64,000 nucleotides of DNA. Source: Clostridia bacterium. Lineage in GTDB: Bacteria > Bacillota > Clostridia > Christensenellales > UBA1242. The position numbers were made by a program, and so were the translations under genes. The stretch covers positions 15,573 to 79,572 of the forward strand of contig CAAGAD010000009.1 of NCBI GenBank assembly GCA_900767715.1, written 5' to 3'. The notes under the pieces are model-generated. The model had not been told where the DNA came from. It worked only from the letters and a program-made list of their open reading frames with translations, and ran no database searches. This document shows positions 60,717 through 64,000 of this stretch, piece after piece; the stretch's first letter is position 1, and each line of letters opens with the position of its first letter.

Positions 60717-60930
60717 CTAAAACAACATAGGAACTTTTAGACGTGCAAAATGTCACGTCAGTTTTTCATTTTCTAAAAAAGTAGTAAAGCACTAGAAATT
60801 GGCTTTTACACCATCTGTCAAGGGGTGAAAGGGTATAATTGGGCAAATTTTACTACTTTTTTAATTTTTTTTGAAAAAAGTGCATAAATTTAGTTGACTT
60901 TACACAAAAATTTCATCAAATTCTGGCATT
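60717..60930. other. prophage right-end region with inverted repeats
   Basis: GACGTG/CACGTC hairpin (60740-60759); a 14-bp perfect inverted repeat AAAAAAGTAGTAAA / TTTACTACTTTTTT (60775-60788 and 60849-60862) with a smaller CACC/GGTG stem inside; then the right copy of the 15-bp direct repeat (60905-60919). No gene. Confidence 0.6.
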
Positions 60931-61842
60931 TTATCCCGTTATAGTTATAAAAAGCCTTGCGACAACGTTTTTATCTTCGTCAGCGCGAGCGACAAATTCG
61001 TATTCACCGCAACTTTCAAATTCGAACAAGATATTGTTCGCGCGGTCAATCTCAAAATTTACGTTGTCCGTCACATTTACGCCATTCAAAAAGATTGTAA
61101 GGTTGATTAATTGGTTGTATGCCAGTTCATCGCCGAGCAAAACAGAATAATGTATGTTTAGGAAATTATTGGTCGCCGTATTGATGCGTGCGCCGTTATC
61201 ATACCTGTCTAAAATAATCTTGACAGGTGGCTTCTCCACAACATTGATGTCCACATAATCATAGACCGAAAAGCCAAAACTAGACGTGAGTTCGACGGTA
61301 AGCTTTGTTGAGCCGATTTCGTGTGTGCGAAACTCCATTTTGTCCAAATCAAGTGTGCAGATGTTATCGCTTGATGACACCGAAAGCCCTTTGTCAAACA
61401 CCCTTGAAGCCGACTTGTTCGTGTTGAGAAAATTGCACGAAGCGGTCGAGTTGGAGTAAAGAGTGATGTCGTGTTTCTTAAACATGACGTAATCTACCAC
61501 AGCACTGCGCTTAATGTTTAAAACCAAGGTCGACTTGGAGTTGCCGGTGGTGAATTTCAATTTGAATGAGCCCACCGTGTTGCATACGACGGAGTTGCCG
61601 TCAGTCGTAAGTTTATCGCAGGTCAGCGTAGGAATTGTTTTATTGTCTGTCTTGAATTTGAAAAAACTATCATCGAAACGCAAATTTGTATCTTTTCCCA
61701 CAGTCAGTTGGTTGCAAGACAGGTAAAAGTCACCATAGTTGTCAGCCGAATCACGATTTTTGAGCAATAAAACCGCGCAAGCAGAAATCACTGCTAGACA
61801 AATCGTGCTTATTAAAATGTAAACGACCTTCTTTGTGAACAC
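60931..61842 (-). CDS. membrane-anchored extracellular beta-domain protein
   Basis: 303 residues when started at the GTG at 61842: FTKK, one membrane helix (about 6-26), then about 275 outer residues with repeated beta-sandwich-like pieces (VGSFKLKFTTGNSKST, IGSTKLTVELTSSFG, CGEYEFVARADED) resembling Ig-like domains. No family named with certainty. A longer frame from a TTG at 61896 passes through the promoter. No ribosome-binding site; transcription is predicted to start one base upstream. Host gene, just outside the prophage. Confidence 0.65.
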   Translation of the reverse strand: MFTKKVVYILISTICLAVISACAVLLLKNRDSADNYGDFYLSCNQLTVGKDTNLRFDDSFFKFKTDNKTIPTLTCDKLTTDGNSVVCNTVGSFKLKFTTGNSKSTLVLNIKRSAVVDYVMFKKHDITLYSNSTASCNFLNTNKSASRVFDKGLSVSSSDNICTLDLDKMEFRTHEIGSTKLTVELTSSFGFSVYDYVDINVVEKPPVKIILDRYDNGARINTATNNFLNIHYSVLLGDELAYNQLINLTIFLNGVNVTDNVNFEIDRANNILFEFESCGEYEFVARADEDKNVVARLFITITG

Positions 61843-61849
61843 GATTTTA

Positions 61850-61878
61850 ATTTTATCACAATGTTCGACAAAAATCAA
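61850..61878 (-). promoter_or_regulatory. promoter giving a nearly leaderless mRNA
   Basis: On the minus strand: TTGATT, 17 bases, TAAAAT, then seven bases to the GTG at 61842. Confidence 0.5.
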
Positions 61879-61925
61879 TAGCAATCGACAACTCAAAAAT
61901 AACTGGCAAAAACTTCTGCATAGTG

Positions 61926-61954
61926 TTGAAATTTTGTAAAAAATATGCTAAAAT
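61926..61954 (+). promoter_or_regulatory. promoter of the MazG-like gene
   Basis: TTGAAA (61926-61931), 17 bases, TAAAAT (61949-61954), followed by a leader of about 11 bases with GGAG before the ATG at 61972. Confidence 0.6.
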
Positions 61955-61971
61955 ATATACACGGAGAAAAT

Positions 61972-62484
61972 ATGGAACATAATATATATAATCAATTAGT
62001 AAAAGACAATGTGCCAAAGATTTTGAAAAAAAAGGGCAGTAAGCCACACACACGCACATTGAATGATGAAGAATATATCAGCGAATTGGAAATCAGTCTT
62101 GACGAGTATGTTGCTCGATACACCGAAACGGGCGGAATGAACGAGTTGGCGGACATCGTCGAGTTGGTTTACGCCATTGCCAAAGTCAAAGGATATGACC
62201 AAAACAAATTCAACGCCTTGCTCGCCGACCGCAAGAAAAAGTATGGTGGCTATGACAAGCGCACCTACCTATTGAATGTGGACGAAGAGGACGAAGATAT
62301 CGACGCCCAACTCAAAGCACTGGGCGAAATGCGTCCACGTTTAGATTTGTACGCCACTTTTGTAAACAGCGAAGACGAAGTTGATGACGCTTTGGCACGA
62401 GATTTTGATGAGTGCGATTGTGATGATGATTGTGACTGTAATGACGACGATTGTCATTGCGGACACTGCCACACGGACAAATAA
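61972..62484 (+). CDS. MazG-like NTP pyrophosphohydrolase with metal-binding-like tail
   Basis: 170 residues. Residues 1 to about 105 match small MazG-like house-cleaning proteins: YNQLVKDNVPKILKKKGSKP, LNDEEYISELEISLDEYV, and ELADIVELVYAIAKVKGYD. From about 108 on it is unusual: an acidic linker and a final 25 residues of Asp, Cys and His (CDCDDDCDCNDDDCHCGHCH). Such a tail could bind metal ions. The hydrolase domain probably cleans odd nucleotides. ATG at 61972 has GGAG upstream. Confidence 0.8.
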   Translation: MEHNIYNQLVKDNVPKILKKKGSKPHTRTLNDEEYISELEISLDEYVARYTETGGMNELADIVELVYAIAKVKGYDQNKFNALLADRKKKYGGYDKRTYLLNVDEEDEDIDAQLKALGEMRPRLDLYATFVNSEDEVDDALARDFDECDCDDDCDCNDDDCHCGHCHTDK

Positions 62485-62509
62485 AAACGGGCTTAACGCC
62501 CTTTTTTGT
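62485..62509 (+). terminator. terminator after the MazG-like gene
   Basis: CGGGC / GCCC(G) stem with a short loop, followed by TTTTTT. Confidence 0.75.
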
Positions 62510-62614
62510 TTTTTAAGGCAATATATTTTTGTAAAAAAAATATATATTTGTTCAAAAATCAATTTACATATTTCGACATTTTTGGTATATATATAATGTT
62601 TAAGGAAAATTTGT

Positions 62615-63862
62615 ATGGAAACAATAGAAGATTTGGAAAAAGTTAGCATATATCAATTGCGAAACATCGCCAGACGCATTGGCGTTTTTCGCCCAACCAC
62701 ATTGACCAAAGCCAAACTAATTAGCGAAATGACGGACATTATGACGGGCAAAAAACCGCCATACAAACCAGCAGTGCGCCAGGGTCGTCCACCAAAAACG
62801 TTGACCCCAGTTGACAGCGTTGTACGCATTATTCCGGTTGACAAGGAAATGGACGCTCAGACGATTGACGAATCGAACATTCTCTCAACCAAAATTGTGC
62901 TAGAACAACCAGCATATACTTTTGGCGCGTCAGTGACTGAGCGTAAGCACATCACGGGCTATGTGGAGATTTTGGTCAGTGGAATTGCCTTTGTGCGCAG
63001 TGCCAGCGTCGAACGCACAGGGGACAAATATGTCATCAATACGGAAATGGTGGAGAGATACAATCTTAAAAATGGCGACCACATCGACTGCGAAGTGGAG
63101 AAGGTGGCTGACGGACAACCATTCTTGGTGGCAGAAATCCACACCATCAACAACTTGTCTTTAATCGAGTATTCCCGAGTTCGAGTTGATTTTGACCAAC
63201 TGCCAGTCGCTCCAATGACGCAACAACTAATGTTCAAACCTGTTGACAACTCTGTCATCAACGCGTTGTACAAAATGCCTATCTATTGCGGTTCAACTAC
63301 CGCCATTGTTTCAAAAACTACCCGTTCACTCGGCAAGGCACTTGCTGACGTGGCGGATAATGTGCAATCCGTTTTCGGTGGCAAGGTTATATATTTGAAC
63401 GTTTCTAAAAATCGTTTCAGTCCAATACTCAACAATGCCGACGTCATTCAGTTTACTGCCAGTGCGGAAGATAGTTTTAGAGAGCAACAACGCACAGCAT
63501 TCTTGGCGATGAACTATGCCAAGGTATGCGCGGGGCTCGGCGAAAAAGTGATTCTCGTGGCAGACAACCTTGACAGTTTGGCAACTTGCGTAATGATGGA
63601 CGAATTAGATTTGCCAGTGGTCAAGAAATTGATGTCTACTGCGAAAAACACTTCTTTCGGCAGTATCACCATTATAACGGGCTTTTTGATGCCGGACGAC
63701 ACAATGATGGGTAAGGCAATCGCCAACCTTTATTACAATAATGTTGACATACTCTTGCAACTCGACGACGAAGAAAAAGTAGATTTTAATCGTTGCAGAT
63801 ACTCACTTTATGATTTCATTCCACCAAAAGAAGCCGACGAAATACGCAAGAATTTGAAATAA
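62615..63862 (+). CDS. Rho-like protein with degenerate ATP-binding site
   Basis: 415 residues laid out like transcription terminator Rho: N-terminal helical domain (LEKVSIYQLRNIARRIG), cold-shock-type RNA-binding domain (about 100-170, HITGYVEILVSGIAFVR), and a RecA-like motor. The Walker A loop, normally APPKAGKT, is replaced by CGSTTAIVSKTTRSLG (near 222-237). The Walker B strand is present in altered form (KVILVADNLDSLATC), and SITIITGFLMPDD matches the next Rho strand. So it may bind RNA but probably not hydrolyse ATP in the usual way. AAGGAAA precedes the ATG. Confidence 0.8.
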   Translation: METIEDLEKVSIYQLRNIARRIGVFRPTTLTKAKLISEMTDIMTGKKPPYKPAVRQGRPPKTLTPVDSVVRIIPVDKEMDAQTIDESNILSTKIVLEQPAYTFGASVTERKHITGYVEILVSGIAFVRSASVERTGDKYVINTEMVERYNLKNGDHIDCEVEKVADGQPFLVAEIHTINNLSLIEYSRVRVDFDQLPVAPMTQQLMFKPVDNSVINALYKMPIYCGSTTAIVSKTTRSLGKALADVADNVQSVFGGKVIYLNVSKNRFSPILNNADVIQFTASAEDSFREQQRTAFLAMNYAKVCAGLGEKVILVADNLDSLATCVMMDELDLPVVKKLMSTAKNTSFGSITIITGFLMPDDTMMGKAIANLYYNNVDILLQLDDEEKVDFNRCRYSLYDFIPPKEADEIRKNLK

Positions 63863-63889
63863 AAGGCACATCGCCTTTTATTTTTTTTG
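63857..63889 (+). terminator. terminator after the Rho-like gene
   Basis: AAAAGGC / GCCTTTT with a five-base loop and a long T run. Confidence 0.85.
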
Positions 63890-63931
63890 TAAAAAAAGAT
63901 GTAAAAAAGTAAAAAAGATTGTAAAAAACCC

Positions 63932-63960
63932 TTGACAAACACCCTAGAATGTAGTAAATT
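63932..63960 (+). promoter_or_regulatory. promoter of the next transcript
   Basis: TTGACA (63932-63937), 17 bases, TAAATT (63955-63960). The transcript leaves the window; GTGCGGAGAACC near the end could hold a ribosome-binding site or the start of an RNA. Confidence 0.6.
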
Positions 63961-64000
63961 AAAAAAGCACTTAACAAAAAGGGTGCGGAGAACCATAACA

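Larger units (their letters stand above)
50817..60919. mobile_element. integrated filamentous phage (inovirus) genome
   Basis: About 10.1 kb between two copies of CAAAAATTTCATCAA (50817-50831 and 60905-60919). Content and order fit an inovirus: small early gene, several small membrane-tethered proteins, a pIII-like protein with signal peptide and C-terminal anchor, a Zot/pI-like ATPase, an HUH rolling-circle Rep, a hairpin-rich intergenic region and an IS30-type transposase that could serve integration. No tail, capsid, terminase or conjugation genes. Gene ends overlap or nearly touch. The exact ends are a proposal. Confidence 0.75.

Overview
The window looks like chromosomal DNA of a low-GC Firmicute, most likely an uncultured member of the Clostridia. 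The evidence is the S10-spc-alpha order, the zinc-type S14, AddAB instead of RecBCD, a SigH-like sigma factor beside rlmB and mini-RNase III, strong Shine-Dalgarno sites and a standard genetic code (TGA is used as a stop). No species can be named from sequence alone.

Layout: 1-311 is the tail of an unknown gene with a terminator. 381-16087 is one long run of ribosomal genes (rpsJ to rplQ, with secY, adk, map, a KOW protein, infA and rpoA), starting at a TTGACA-17-TAATAT promoter with a structured leader and ending at a strong terminator. 16107-22842 is accessory DNA: a membrane-anchored HNH nuclease, a tRNA-Ser with a broken extra copy, a three-helix membrane protein followed by a DUF4041/GIY-YIG nuclease of the type known from phage defence, a DUF11-repeat protein, a cupin and small unknowns. 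22945-25577 is a three-gene surface polysaccharide operon. 25588-39710 is housekeeping: comF, mscL, walJ-addB-addA, and mrnC-rlmB-sigH-dnaX-ebfC-recR.

39897-50595 is a genomic island bounded by a copy of the 3' half of tRNA-Ile and by the intact tRNA-Ile. It carries about 13 tightly coupled genes: a trimmed class I aminoacyl-tRNA synthetase, a nucleoside deoxyribosyltransferase, two nucleotide kinases, an HhH-type and an AlkZ-type DNA glycosylase homologue, an alanine-dehydrogenase homologue, two methyltransferases, SAM decarboxylase, a sigma/aminotransferase fusion, a DnaQ-like exonuclease and a Nudix hydrolase. This reads as an undescribed nucleoside or nucleotide pathway with built-in DNA repair, possibly a DNA-damaging natural product with self-protection.

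50817-60919 is best explained as an integrated filamentous phage (inovirus) in a Gram-positive host: small single-helix proteins, membrane-tethered ectodomain proteins, a pIII-like protein, a Zot/pI-like ATPase, an HUH Rep, hairpin-rich intergenic DNA and an IS30-type transposase, with a 15-bp direct repeat at the proposed ends. The window closes with host genes: an anchored extracellular protein, a MazG-like protein with a Cys/Asp-rich tail, and a Rho-like protein whose P-loop is lost.

The three most interesting systems are the 40-50 kb glycosylase/nucleoside cluster, the Gram-positive inovirus, and the membrane-nuclease locus at 16-20 kb. Several host genes also appear to be read from leaderless or nearly leaderless mRNAs.
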